DNA of 64,000 nucleotides from Bdellovibrionaceae bacterium UBA1609 (GTDB lineage Bacteria > Bdellovibrionota > Bdellovibrionia > Bdellovibrionales > UBA1609). Below the pieces are notes generated by a model, which was not told the origin of the DNA, made no database searches, and saw only the letters and a list, made by a program, of their open reading frames with translations. Every line of letters starts with the position of its first letter. The first letter of the stretch is position 1. This document shows positions 51,350 to 60,674 of this stretch, piece by piece. Location of the stretch: positions 310,001 through 374,000 of the forward strand of contig DCMZ01000008.1 in NCBI GenBank assembly GCA_002321895.1. The letters are read 5' to 3'. Position numbers and translations under genes: made by a program.

Positions 51350-52711
51350 GTGATTTCTGCTTTTAATAAACTTGCAATCATTGCTTGTAGCATGTCTTTC
51401 CTGTCCGTCGCTCATGCTTCCTATTCAGAATATGATACCAATAACAATTTGGGGCCAGATAACACTCTTCTGCCTCAGGATCATATGTGGGAGAAGATGT
51501 ATGACGATGCAAAAGCCATTGAACGCAGTCTAAACTTAGGGGATGGACGTTATACCCTTGTCACTAAGCCGCCCTCTGGAACCTCGATTCAGTCGCTCGT
51601 TAAAGATGAGTATGGGAACACTCTAGGTATTTGGTCTGCTCCCAATGCAGCCACTCGCTTAGAGGGTGAGATCTTTACTTTTAATGTGGCTCGGTTGTTA
51701 GGTCGTTCCGAATGGGCTACGGCGGGAATTCGGATGTTCTTGGTCGGTGAAGGACGAAAAGAAATGGTCCAACAATACCGTAACACTCGAATTACAAGTG
51801 GCAACCATCACAATGAATGTAATCTTGGACAAATTAACAACTATGCTGAAGTGAATGATACTTATATGCCTGGTTTCTTTGCTTGGTTTGATCCCAATCA
51901 AAGACCCTCTGATCTCCCAGAAATTGTTTATACATTAAGAACCATTGGGTTTACTCCCGATCACTTTATTGTGGAGCATGTGAATAGCAATGGTGGAATG
52001 CCATCAGGTCGAAAAGTATATTACAAATTGAATCCTGGGCGTGGTGAGGAAAGACAGCGTATGTCCTACTCTAGGCCATCTGGTGAATACAGAGAATCCA
52101 CTGATATTGAGCTTGCTAATCAGCTATCTCTGATGGCACTTGTGGATGCCTTGGTCTCGCAAAGAGATCGATTTGGTGTGTACGGATCTAATTCCGAGGT
52201 TATGATTGATACAGACGGTAATGGATTTGCGATCACTATGGTGGATAACGGTGGGACCACGGAATACACGCGCGGACGCACTTCATCGACTCGTACTTTT
52301 TTAGGTGACTTCAATTCTCCTAAACGGCAGCGAAATGGCCAGATTGGTCTAGCCATTCCTCCCATGCGACGATTTGAGAAGGGTGTTTATGATCGAGTGA
52401 TTGCCGTTGATAAGTTTTTAAAAGGTGAATCTTCGTTCTTAGATATTGGTGGAAAACGCTTTGATTCCGAGCAAGAACTTGCCTATGCCTTAGGGATCGA
52501 AAGAATCGCTGGATCTAGTATGAGACAACGTCCTCCTGCTCGCGTGCGTGGATGTGACCCTTATTATTATATTTTTGATATGGATGCGCGAAACCAAAAC
52601 ATGTGGACGAACTTTAAGATCAATCTGGATTTAGTCGCGACCCATATGAAAAAGATGTATAGGCAAAATCCAAATGACACCTTTCTTCCCTCTGGCAATA
52701 CATTGAGATAG
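51350..52711 (+). CDS. Secreted protein with PI3/4-kinase/Fam20C-like fold signature
   Basis: I chose the GTG at 51350 because AAGGAG lies five bases upstream and a signal peptide starts there (MISAFNKLAIIACSMSFLSV, cleaved near AHA-S); a longer frame to 51290 lacks a site. Several segments follow atypical kinases: SIQSLVKDEYGNTLGIW (about 79-95) as the early hairpin, EGEIFTFNVARLLG with a helix-C-like glutamate, LVDALVSQRDRFGVYGSN (about 265-281) as the catalytic D-R...N loop, and ITMVDNGG (295-302) in place of the DFG aspartate. The lysine expected at FKP is replaced (GIWSAP), so activity is uncertain and it may be a pseudokinase. The tail has a few cysteine and tyrosine clusters. Confidence 0.45.
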   Translation: MISAFNKLAIIACSMSFLSVAHASYSEYDTNNNLGPDNTLLPQDHMWEKMYDDAKAIERSLNLGDGRYTLVTKPPSGTSIQSLVKDEYGNTLGIWSAPNAATRLEGEIFTFNVARLLGRSEWATAGIRMFLVGEGRKEMVQQYRNTRITSGNHHNECNLGQINNYAEVNDTYMPGFFAWFDPNQRPSDLPEIVYTLRTIGFTPDHFIVEHVNSNGGMPSGRKVYYKLNPGRGEERQRMSYSRPSGEYRESTDIELANQLSLMALVDALVSQRDRFGVYGSNSEVMIDTDGNGFAITMVDNGGTTEYTRGRTSSTRTFLGDFNSPKRQRNGQIGLAIPPMRRFEKGVYDRVIAVDKFLKGESSFLDIGGKRFDSEQELAYALGIERIAGSSMRQRPPARVRGCDPYYYIFDMDARNQNMWTNFKINLDLVATHMKKMYRQNPNDTFLPSGNTLR

Positions 52712-52771
52712 TCTTCACTGCTGATGTAATTCTAGATGAATCCTGGTGTGGTTTGTGGCACACTGGGATTT

Positions 52772-53545
52772 ATGTATCGCGCACTTTTTGTTTCTGATGT
52801 TCATTTAGATAAATCTACTGATGAGCGCTGGACTTCATTTCTAGAGTTTTTAATATACGCTCGATCCCAATCGGATTTGACAGATCTTTTTTTGGTGGGT
52901 GATATTTTTGATGCGTGGGTTTCAGATCACCGGTTCTTCATAAAAAAATACCAACCTTTCATCGAAGTACTACGAGATATCTCGGACAACGGTGTTCAAA
53001 TCCATTATTTTGAAGGCAATCACGATATGCACCTTCATGAGTTCTGGGAGGCGCATATGGGTTGTAAGGTTTATGTAGGGCCTCAGGAGTTTGAGTACGA
53101 AAAGTTGAGGGTGCGCGTAGAGCATGGCGATCAGGTGGACGAAGAGGACAAGGGCTATTTGTTTCTTAGATCATTCCTTAGAGCGAAGCCTATAAAGTGG
53201 ATTCTGCAAAATGCACCAGAGACATTTGTGGTTGGATTAACCCAAAAGGCATCCGCGAGCTCGAGGGCCTACACGGCCAATTATAAAACTTTGAAAGAAG
53301 AGCGAGCTCGCAAGTTGATGTATGAACATGGAGTTCAACTTTTAGATATGAATAATGAGGCTCCAGCCATAGATATAGTTATTCTGGGGCACGTTCACAT
53401 AAAATACGATGAAATCGTCACGGCTAAAAGTGAGCAGATCCGCGTGGTTAATTTGGGTACTTGGCTGGATGGTTCTACCCATGTTTTTGAACTGGACAGC
53501 AATAAAGGAGCGCGTTGGCTCCAGTGGCAGACCCCAAATCAATGA
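52772..53545 (+). CDS. lpxH: UDP-2,3-diacylglucosamine hydrolase-like metallophosphatase (LpxH family)
   Basis: The LpxH family cleaves UDP-2,3-diacylglucosamine to lipid X in lipid A synthesis, at the inner face of the membrane. The calcineurin-like metal motifs are all there: FVSDVHLD (D9, H11), LVGDIFDAW (D44), EGNHDMHL (N83, H84), RVEHGDQVD, and ILGHVH near the end. The start is set at the ATG at 52772 because GGGA lies upstream and the family begins right at this point; an ATG at 52736 would add 12 residues. The 257 residues are close to LpxH (240). A related phosphoesterase cannot be excluded, and no other lipid A gene is adjacent. Confidence 0.75.
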   Translation: MYRALFVSDVHLDKSTDERWTSFLEFLIYARSQSDLTDLFLVGDIFDAWVSDHRFFIKKYQPFIEVLRDISDNGVQIHYFEGNHDMHLHEFWEAHMGCKVYVGPQEFEYEKLRVRVEHGDQVDEEDKGYLFLRSFLRAKPIKWILQNAPETFVVGLTQKASASSRAYTANYKTLKEERARKLMYEHGVQLLDMNNEAPAIDIVILGHVHIKYDEIVTAKSEQIRVVNLGTWLDGSTHVFELDSNKGARWLQWQTPNQ

Positions 53546-53711
53546 AGAATCTTCATTGGCCTCAACTCCGTAAGTCATTAAAATTATACAACTAAATCAA
53601 CTGATTCTGAGAGTTCCTAGCTGAATGAATTCCTTTTGGAGAATCGCAATGCGCCGTGTTAGTGTGCCTCAAATTATTGTATCAGATCTGTAAGTTAACC
53701 AGGGAGTATTT

Positions 53712-54167
53712 ATGAGAATGGGTCGAATTATTGTTATGTTGGTCGCCGTATTAGGGTTTGTGGCGTGTTCAAAAAAGAGTGGTGGCAGTGGAAGTGGATT
53801 TAAAGGAATGCCTGTGAACTCAGGATCTCCGGTGATGGCAAAAAATGCGATCACAACCAGCTGGTGTGAAGTGGGTTATTACTATTCTGAGGACGACGAC
53901 GATATGGAGTTTCCTATGCAGGATAGAATTACGTTCTACACTGATGGTTCGGTTAAGGCAGAAAGTCTTGATTACAACTCAAGAGAGGTTATGGAAACAA
54001 TCAATGCCAAGTGGAGCCATACTTCCGAAACAATTACTATTGGAGCTATTAAGGGAGTTCCTCCCATTGCAGCTAAGGTAACGATCGATATGGATTCTAC
54101 CCCAGCAACCATGACTACTGAAGATCTGGAAGATGGGTATTTAGAGTATTATGAGGCCTGCAACTAA
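53712..54167 (+). CDS. Lipoprotein, tandem paralogue A
   Basis: It is 151 residues with a lipobox GFVAC (C19) and a glycine/serine spacer. The core has a WCE motif (SWCEVGYYY), then a strand pair ending ITFYTDGSVK, a KWSHTSETITIG segment, and a C-terminal EACN. It is the first of three adjacent paralogues; the shared pattern W-C-E/D, F..DG, W, and AC-N/D end suggests one small beta-sheet fold with a disulfide between the two conserved cysteines. The ATG has AGGGAG five bases upstream. Function unknown. Confidence 0.7.
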   Translation: MRMGRIIVMLVAVLGFVACSKKSGGSGSGFKGMPVNSGSPVMAKNAITTSWCEVGYYYSEDDDDMEFPMQDRITFYTDGSVKAESLDYNSREVMETINAKWSHTSETITIGAIKGVPPIAAKVTIDMDSTPATMTTEDLEDGYLEYYEACN

Positions 54168-54170
54168 GCC

Positions 54171-54623
54171 ATGAGTTTTTTTTCGGTTTTTCTTTTACCT
54201 TTTCAGATTTTGTTCACACTCATCATTTTTTTTGGGTGTGGGCAAAAGTCGGACAAAAAAGAACTGTTTCCGGGGCAGCCGGTAACAGCCGCCTCATCAA
54301 AATTATCTAAGGATGTGATTCAAACTAAATGGTGCGAAGATGAGGTTTATGTTATGCATGACGGGTCTCGACAAATCCATAGATTGACCTTCAATGAGGA
54401 TGGAACCGCTAAGGTGGAGTTTCTCTATGAAGATTCGGGGCAAGTGGCCAGTGTTGAGCATGGAGGTTGGTCGGGATCTTTGACTTCCATTGTTTTGGGA
54501 ACGAATAAAAGAATCAATCGGGCCCAAGTGGTTATCGATGATGAAGTAGATCCTGCGGTAATGAAAACCCTCTTTAGGGATAATGGGGAAGTGATTCGAC
54601 GGAACTTTTATGCTTGCGATTAA
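54171..54623 (+). CDS. Lipoprotein, tandem paralogue B
   Basis: It is 150 residues; the signal peptide ends FFGC with lipidated C23. It shares with paralogues A and C the order KWCEDEVYV, LTFNEDGTAK, GGWSGSLTSIVLG and the closing FYACD. It starts three bases after the stop of A and its end overlaps C by 14 bases, so the three are one operon. Function unknown. Confidence 0.7.
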   Translation: MSFFSVFLLPFQILFTLIIFFGCGQKSDKKELFPGQPVTAASSKLSKDVIQTKWCEDEVYVMHDGSRQIHRLTFNEDGTAKVEFLYEDSGQVASVEHGGWSGSLTSIVLGTNKRINRAQVVIDDEVDPAVMKTLFRDNGEVIRRNFYACD

Positions 54624-55065
54624 ACGAAACTATAAATTTCTAACGGTTCTATTTCCTTTATTTCTTTTGGCTTGTTCTTCTGGGACAAGTGATAAGGGTG
54701 ACTTTGAATTTCAAGGTAAGCCAGTGACAGGGGAGTCTACCCAATTGGCAAAAGATCTCGTCCGAGAAGAGTGGTGTGACGAGATGACCTACTTTGATAG
54801 CAACAATGTAGAATACGTTGAGAAAATTGCTTTTCTTTCGGACGGAAGCTTTGAGATTAAAGATATCGCCGTTACTGATGGACGAGTGCTCTCGGTGCAA
54901 AGAGGTGCTTGGAGTGCCGGTGACTACTCCCTAACTATTTCTATTGATAAGGAAGTTACTGATGCCAATGCTTTTACTAAGATGCAGGAAGATCCTGCCA
55001 TTCTGATTCTTCGCTATTCGGATCAGGGTTCGCGAACCCGAGAAGAAAAACACGCCTGCGACTAA
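54610..55065 (+). CDS. Lipoprotein, tandem paralogue C
   Basis: It is 151 residues with a lipobox LLAC (C22). It keeps EEWCDEMTYF, IAFLSDGSFE, GAWSAGDYSLTIS and the end KHACD of the family. It overlaps gene B by 14 bases, and its tail is convergent with recN. The three copies have diverged strongly outside the shared positions, so the duplications are old. Function unknown. Confidence 0.7.
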   Translation: MLAIKRNYKFLTVLFPLFLLACSSGTSDKGDFEFQGKPVTGESTQLAKDLVREEWCDEMTYFDSNNVEYVEKIAFLSDGSFEIKDIAVTDGRVLSVQRGAWSAGDYSLTISIDKEVTDANAFTKMQEDPAILILRYSDQGSRTREEKHACD

Positions 55066-55107
55066 AATTAGCCGCTGGGTACCGTGTTAATAAATTCCAT
55101 TAAAGAT

Positions 55108-56808
55108 CTAATGCCCTTCAGTGGATTCTATCAGCTGCTCTGCATGTTGTAAGGACGTCTTAGTGATCTTTTCCCCAGAAAGAAGGCGAGCCACTTCTTG
55201 CACTCGGTCTTTTTGATTTAAAGATTTCACATTCATTTGTACTGACTTTTTATTGGGAGACTTCTCAATGAGATAATGAGTGTCGGCGAAGGCTGCCACC
55301 TGAGGTAAGTGAGTCACGCAGATGACTTGCTGCCCTTGTGAAATTTTGTGGAGTTTGCGTCCGACTTTTTCTGCGGTTTCCCCGCTGACTCCCGTGTCCA
55401 CTTCGTCAAACAAGTAGGTGCGTGGCTGACTTCCGGAGCCGACCACCTGTTTGATAGCCAATAGTATACGGCTGAGTTCACCGCCACTAGCAAACTTAGC
55501 TAGAGGTCTGGGAGTATCTGATTTCGATGTTTGTGTGAGGAACTCCACCTCAGAAATTCCGGTGTATCCAAAGTCTTTTTTGGAATCCACGCGGAGGGAA
55601 AACTGCAGACCCTTCATGTTCAAGTCCAACAGCTCTTTGTTTACAGATTTAGCGAGTTGGCTCGAGGTCTCCTGCCGTTTTTTATGAAGTTCGGTGGCCA
55701 GGTTTTTTCTAACCAAGGCCGCTTCCTTTAATAGCTTTCTGATCTCTTCACGTCTGAGATCAAAGTTTTCGATTTGATCAATTTCCGATTCAATATCCTC
55801 GAGCTGAGCTAGAATGTCTTCCACACTTTGCCCGTACTTTTTTTGTAGTTTTCTAAGGCGGCTCAGTTCTTCTTGGGCTTGATCCATAGAGGCTTCATCA
55901 TCGTCCAAATGATCGGAATACTTTTGCAGGAAGAATAGCCACTCTTCCAAAATGGCTTTTGCGTCATCCAGCAGGTGAGCTTGTTGAGACAGTTCAGAGT
56001 CATGTTTAGACATATTGGCGCTCAAATCTCTCACTCGGTCGATTCGGGTGAGTGCAGCGTCGGTATCGTCACTCAACAGACTTTGAGAGAGGTTAACAAA
56101 CTCTGACAATTGCGCTGAAGAGCGCATGCGTTTTACTTTATTTTCAAGCTCTTCCTCTTCGCCGGGTTTAAGCTCAAGCGCTCGAATTTCATCGGCTTGA
56201 TACTTTAAAAAGTCCAGTCTCTGGGCTTGAGATTGCTCGTCACCGTTGAGTTGTTCCAGTTGGTTTTCGAGTTCAAGAACCTTTTCATGGGCCTGTCGAT
56301 AATTGTGTCGAAGTTCGTTACACCCAGCAGCTATATCGAGCAGTTCTAAGTGGTAAGACTTGTTTTGCAAATGTTTGTTATCGTGTTGGCCCGTCATTTC
56401 AATCAAGGGAGCTTGCTCACCCGTCATTTCGATAAGTGGCGAAACAATAGTTTTCAAAAGTGAGAGCGGACTAATAGATCCATTTAAATAAACCTTGGAC
56501 TTACCCTGGGAGGAAATCACTCGTCGTACAATGAGAGTGTCTTCTTCGGTCTCGATACCGCTCATCTCCAATTGTTCTCGGATATCGGCGCGGTGAGAAA
56601 TATCAAAGTATCCTTCGATAAGAGCTTGAGATCGGCCAGTTCTCACGCTGTCAGAGACCGCTTTGCCGCCCATAAGCAGACTTAAACTCTTAAGAAGTAC
56701 TGATTTACCCGCTCCAGTTTCACCGCTAAGTACGTTAAAGCCTTCGGTAAACTCAATATGAATGTTATCGATAATAGCAAAATCACTGACTTTAAGATCC
56801 AGTAACAT
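55108..56808 (-). CDS. recN: DNA repair protein RecN
   Basis: An SMC-like ATPase in recombinational repair of double-strand breaks. The Walker A loop GETGAGKS is at 29-36, a long coiled coil spans about 160-380, and the signature and Walker B region are in KFASGGELSRILLAIK and TYLFDEVDTGVSG, followed by CVTHLPQVAAFAD. The start is set at the ATG at 56808, with AGGGGG just before it; an upstream in-frame GTG is unlikely. A 10-residue tandem duplication is seen at about 124-143 (PLIEMTGEQA, then PLIEMTGQHD), where the family has a single VDIHGQH-type motif. nadK lies upstream on the same strand. Confidence 0.93.
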   Translation of the reverse strand: MLLDLKVSDFAIIDNIHIEFTEGFNVLSGETGAGKSVLLKSLSLLMGGKAVSDSVRTGRSQALIEGYFDISHRADIREQLEMSGIETEEDTLIVRRVISSQGKSKVYLNGSISPLSLLKTIVSPLIEMTGEQAPLIEMTGQHDNKHLQNKSYHLELLDIAAGCNELRHNYRQAHEKVLELENQLEQLNGDEQSQAQRLDFLKYQADEIRALELKPGEEEELENKVKRMRSSAQLSEFVNLSQSLLSDDTDAALTRIDRVRDLSANMSKHDSELSQQAHLLDDAKAILEEWLFFLQKYSDHLDDDEASMDQAQEELSRLRKLQKKYGQSVEDILAQLEDIESEIDQIENFDLRREEIRKLLKEAALVRKNLATELHKKRQETSSQLAKSVNKELLDLNMKGLQFSLRVDSKKDFGYTGISEVEFLTQTSKSDTPRPLAKFASGGELSRILLAIKQVVGSGSQPRTYLFDEVDTGVSGETAEKVGRKLHKISQGQQVICVTHLPQVAAFADTHYLIEKSPNKKSVQMNVKSLNQKDRVQEVARLLSGEKITKTSLQHAEQLIESTEGH

Positions 56809-56832
56809 AGGTCCCCCTAAAAAAACCAAAGA

Positions 56833-57732
56833 TCAGGAGATGTCGGCATTTCTTTGGCTAAAACTCAATTTTTCATTGAGCAAGTTAAAGTAATTATGGC
56901 TCGGTGTCTTTAAAACAAAGTGGCCTTTTTTATGTTTTTCTATCGTAATGTGATGCTTGTCAGTAATTTCGGCCACGGTTTTTCCATCAATAGTTAGAGA
57001 GGCTTTTTGAGCTCCTTTTACTAGGCGAACACAAAGCTTTCGGTTGTCTGGAAAAACCAGCGGTCGATTGGTTAGGCTGTGAGGGCACACCGGGGTCACA
57101 AGGAGTGCCGAAACTTCAGGGTGACAGATCGGTCCACCAGCAGCGAGGTTATAAGCTGTTGAGCCGGTGGGACTGGAAACAATCAGGCCATCGGCTTTAA
57201 GTTGTTTCACCATTTGGTTGTCGCAATCCACCTGAACATAAATTAGGTGAGAGCGAGACCCTCTTTCTAAAACGGCATCATTTAAGGCAATCATACTTTT
57301 TTGTATCTGGGTGCCCTTTTTCAGCTTTAGTTGCAGCATAGAGCGAGGGCGTAATTCCATTTTTCCAGAAAGAGCCATGTCGATAACTTGATACATGTCA
57401 TCGACGCGGTTCTCTGTTAAAAATCCCAATGAGCCCATATTAACGCCAACAATGGGAGCGGATCTACCATCTAGCATTCGAACGGCTTCCAGATAGGTTC
57501 CATCTCCACCCAGAACAATGACGAGGTCCAAAATCCCGGGGGACTTAACTACAGGAGCTAACCGCTTATTAACTTTAAAGCGACGTTTGGGATGAGAAAG
57601 TACCTTGATCTTTTTGTCGGCCAACCACTGAGCCAGCTCTTGAGCTTTGTCTAAAGCATCCTTTCTGCCAGGGCGATAGACAATAACCACATTCTTTATC
57701 TTTTTCGTATACTTCTCAAACCGCGCCATCAA
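56833..57732 (-). CDS. nadK: NAD kinase
   Basis: Phosphorylates NAD to NADP in the cytoplasm. The diagnostic loop VLGGDGTYLEA is at 73-83, followed by VGVNMGSLGFLTE, NDAVLERGSRS, and TGSTAYNLAAGGPICHPE, where the ATP/NAD-binding residues lie. The length of 299 matches. recN follows downstream, close enough (24 bases between nadK stop and recN start) to be one operon; the pairing nadK-recN is common in bacteria. Confidence 0.95.
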   Translation of the reverse strand: MMARFEKYTKKIKNVVIVYRPGRKDALDKAQELAQWLADKKIKVLSHPKRRFKVNKRLAPVVKSPGILDLVIVLGGDGTYLEAVRMLDGRSAPIVGVNMGSLGFLTENRVDDMYQVIDMALSGKMELRPRSMLQLKLKKGTQIQKSMIALNDAVLERGSRSHLIYVQVDCDNQMVKQLKADGLIVSSPTGSTAYNLAAGGPICHPEVSALLVTPVCPHSLTNRPLVFPDNRKLCVRLVKGAQKASLTIDGKTVAEITDKHHITIEKHKKGHFVLKTPSHNYFNLLNEKLSFSQRNADIS

Positions 57733-57759
57733 TCGTAGTCCTGCAAATCCTAGTTATTC

Positions 57760-59814
57760 CTAAATCAAACCATCTCGACGAAGTAATGCATCAGGATCCG
57801 GTTCTCGTCCACGAAATTTCTTATAGAGCTCCATAGGGTGTTCCGTGCCGCCACGAGATAAAATATGGTCGTGGAAACTGTCGGCGACATCTTTATTAAA
57901 AATACCCTTCTCTTGGAAAAGTTCAAAAGCGTCTGCATCCAAAACTTCGGCCCACTTGTAGCTGTAATAGCCCGCAGAATAACCACCGGCAAAAATATGT
58001 GAAAAGGCACAAGATAAGTTAGTGCCTTCTGCTTTCGGAACCAACCTAAGGGGATCCACCACCTTTTGCTCAAAAGCACTGACATCTTCAATGGACTTAG
58101 GGTCGGCATGATTGTGCCAAGCCATATCTACAGTTCCAAAAGTGAGTTGTCGGATGGAGTAGTATCCTGCCATAAACTGAGAGGAGGCTTTAATTTTATC
58201 TGTCATATCTTTTGGGATGGATTCTCCCGTTTCGTAGTGATGAGCAAACAGATCTAAGGCCTCTTTTTCTAGAGTCCAATTTTCCAGGATCTGAGAGGGG
58301 AGCTCTACAAAATCCCAATACACACTGGTCCCTGATAGGCTTCGATAGGTGCACTGGCTAAGCATGCCATGTAGTGCGTGACCAAACTCATGAAACAAGG
58401 TTCTCACTTCATTGAAGGTAAGCAATGAAGGACGATCGGCTGTGCTTGGAGTAAAGTTACACACAATGCCAACATGTGGGCGAATCACTTCACCTTTAAA
58501 CAAACCCTGGTCAATGTAGTTGGTCATCCATGCGCCACTTCGTTTTGTGTCACGTGGAAAAAAATCGGCATAAAAGAGGCCAACATATTCGTTGCTGGAC
58601 TCTCGGTAGACCTCATAGACTTTTACATCTTCGTGGTAAACCGGATATTTATCCGTGGTTTCAAAGCGGATGTCATAAAGTTTTTTCGCATGCAAGAAAG
58701 CGCCATCAATAACATTTTCAAGTTTGAAGTAAGGGCGTAGCTCCTCTTCATCGAAAGAGAACTTTTCTTGTTTTAACTTTTCTACGTAATAATTAACATC
58801 CCAACCCATAAGTTGATCGATGCCATCTTTATCTTTGGCGAAAGCTTCTAGCTCAGCCATTTCCTTTTTAGCGGCGGGCAAAGATTTGTCGATAAGGCGA
58901 CTTAAGAATTCTATAACTTTCTCAGGAGTCTCAGCCATTCGCTTTTTAAGTACGAAATCAGCATGGGTTTTAAATCCAAGTAATTTAGCTCTTTCGGCTC
59001 TGTAAGAAATAATTTTTTTGATGTTGTCTTGGTTATCAAATTCCCCCTGAAAAGCGCGCGAGCCCGAAGCCATGGACATGGTTTTTCTAAGCTCTCTGTT
59101 TTTACAGTAGGTCATAAACGGAATAAGGCTTGGCATTTGTAAATTGAATAGCCATTGATCCGCTTTACCTTTATCGGTAGCTAGTTTTTTAGCTCCGGCA
59201 ATGGCAGACTCTGGAAGACCATCTAAGTCTTTTTCATCTGAAATCCAAAGTTCAAAAGCATTTGTGGCTTTGAGTACATTTTCTGAAAAGGCTGGAGTGA
59301 TAACACTCATCTCTTTATCAATTTGTCTCAGCTGCTCTTTTTTATCTTCAGGGAGCAGGGCTCCGTTGCGAGTGAATCCTTCATAAGAGTCTTCGAGAAG
59401 TCGGGTTTGCTCGGCATTTAATTTTAAAGAATTCTTTTGATCATAAACGGCTTTCACTCGTGCAAAAAGTTCTGGGTTTAAAGAGATGTCACTAGAGAAT
59501 TCGCTGAGTTTAGGACCAACCTCTTTAGCTAATGCTTGAACTTCCTCAGTCGCATGTGCGCTATGCAGATTATAGAAAACAGTAGATACGTAATCCACCT
59601 CATCAGATGCCGTTTCTAAGGCCAGAACCGTATTTTCGAACGTGGCTGGTTCAGCGCTGGTTTTGATGATCTCAATGCGCTGTTGGGCTTTAGCTATGGC
59701 CCAATCCAAGGCGGGTAAATAGTGTTCTGGCTGAATTTTATCAAACGGAACAGCATGATGTTGAAGGGGCGAATCGGCTATCAATGGGTTGTTTTGTATA
59801 TCTGTATTTTTCAT
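57760..59814 (-). CDS. prlC: M3-family oligopeptidase (PrlC/OpdA-like)
   Basis: A cytoplasmic zinc metallopeptidase that degrades oligopeptides, including cleaved signal peptides. The zinc motif FHEFGHALHG has H475, E476 and H479, and the later glutamate lies about 25 residues on in WDFVELPSQILENW. No signal peptide is seen. I set the start at the ATG at 59814; an in-frame TTG nine codons earlier lies in a hairpin-prone leader. The 684 residues match oligopeptidase A. Dcp, the dipeptidyl variant, is the main alternative. It lies upstream of nadK with a 27-base gap. Confidence 0.9.
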   Translation of the reverse strand: MKNTDIQNNPLIADSPLQHHAVPFDKIQPEHYLPALDWAIAKAQQRIEIIKTSAEPATFENTVLALETASDEVDYVSTVFYNLHSAHATEEVQALAKEVGPKLSEFSSDISLNPELFARVKAVYDQKNSLKLNAEQTRLLEDSYEGFTRNGALLPEDKKEQLRQIDKEMSVITPAFSENVLKATNAFELWISDEKDLDGLPESAIAGAKKLATDKGKADQWLFNLQMPSLIPFMTYCKNRELRKTMSMASGSRAFQGEFDNQDNIKKIISYRAERAKLLGFKTHADFVLKKRMAETPEKVIEFLSRLIDKSLPAAKKEMAELEAFAKDKDGIDQLMGWDVNYYVEKLKQEKFSFDEEELRPYFKLENVIDGAFLHAKKLYDIRFETTDKYPVYHEDVKVYEVYRESSNEYVGLFYADFFPRDTKRSGAWMTNYIDQGLFKGEVIRPHVGIVCNFTPSTADRPSLLTFNEVRTLFHEFGHALHGMLSQCTYRSLSGTSVYWDFVELPSQILENWTLEKEALDLFAHHYETGESIPKDMTDKIKASSQFMAGYYSIRQLTFGTVDMAWHNHADPKSIEDVSAFEQKVVDPLRLVPKAEGTNLSCAFSHIFAGGYSAGYYSYKWAEVLDADAFELFQEKGIFNKDVADSFHDHILSRGGTEHPMELYKKFRGREPDPDALLRRDGLI

Positions 59815-59887
59815 AGAGACACAGTAGCATAGGGCCCTCAAAGAGGCCCTTTCTGGTCGAGTGCGTCAGATGAAATTTGTTCCAGGT

Positions 59888-60547
59888 TTAACCGGCATTA
59901 CGGTGGGGAGCGGGGGGAAAACCCTCTTGGGTCAGATCAAGAATTGAGATGTCTTGGATTTCCAATTGGTTTGCAGACAGAGAAGTGATTTTTTCCATTA
60001 TCAGAGCTTTATCTTTTCGTGGGTAGGTGACAACGATGGCTAAGCCCTCAGGCAGTTGCATGATGGTCTGGTCACCGAGAGCTAAAAATCGCCACAGTCC
60101 GGTCAACTCAAAGTTGTCGAAGTAAAGAATAAGTTGATTCCAGGTGCGTTGGGGTTGATCGAGGCCATCCAGTAAAAGGGTGTCTGCAAAAACACCCCGT
60201 TTAAACTGATTCCACTCAAACTGACTCGGGAGCACCCAGGAAAACCCTTGATCCAACTGAAAACCATTTTCGGAGGCCACCCAAACGTCTGCCGGCTTAT
60301 TCATTACAAAACAGAAAAGCTGAAAAAAGAAAATGTATCCACAAAATAGGGAGCAAGCGAGAAAACTTAAACCTAAAATTTGATCTTGGTAGTCCATTGC
60401 CATAGAACCAATAAAACCAAACAGCATAAAGCCAATTCCACCTAAGAACATACCGTAAACGGATCCTTGGGACACTCGTACTCTCGATTTCTCGATTGTT
60501 GAGGTCAGGTAAAAATACTTCTTTTTAGTTTCTCTTTGCGAAGGCAA
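59888..60547 (-). CDS. Two-helix membrane protein, function unknown
   Basis: From the TTG at 60547 (AAAGGG seven bases upstream) the protein has 219 residues; a TTG at 60565 is the longer alternative. A charged N-terminus is followed by two adjacent membrane helices (about 30-55 and 60-85, GGIGFMLFGFIGSMAM and GLSFLACSLFCGYIFFF), then a soluble domain with many tryptophans and aromatic residues. No family or catalytic motif was recognised. It ends with a proline-rich tail. Confidence 0.6.
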   Translation of the reverse strand: MPSQRETKKKYFYLTSTIEKSRVRVSQGSVYGMFLGGIGFMLFGFIGSMAMDYQDQILGLSFLACSLFCGYIFFFQLFCFVMNKPADVWVASENGFQLDQGFSWVLPSQFEWNQFKRGVFADTLLLDGLDQPQRTWNQLILYFDNFELTGLWRFLALGDQTIMQLPEGLAIVVTYPRKDKALIMEKITSLSANQLEIQDISILDLTQEGFPPAPHRNAG

Positions 60548-60674
60548 TGGGAATCCCTTTCTCAATGACTTTTATTGTAAAGGGAACCTTAAGATTTGAA
60601 TATAAAGACGGGGAGGCATCGACAATGGACCTAAGCATTTATTGCCCAGGTCCAGAGTGTCAATGATTTGAAAG

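Noticed and set aside
59831..59850. AGGGCC / GGCCCT hairpin upstream of the M3 peptidase gene
   Set aside because: Short stem and no T-run on the reverse strand; could be an operator or chance, so not listed as a feature.
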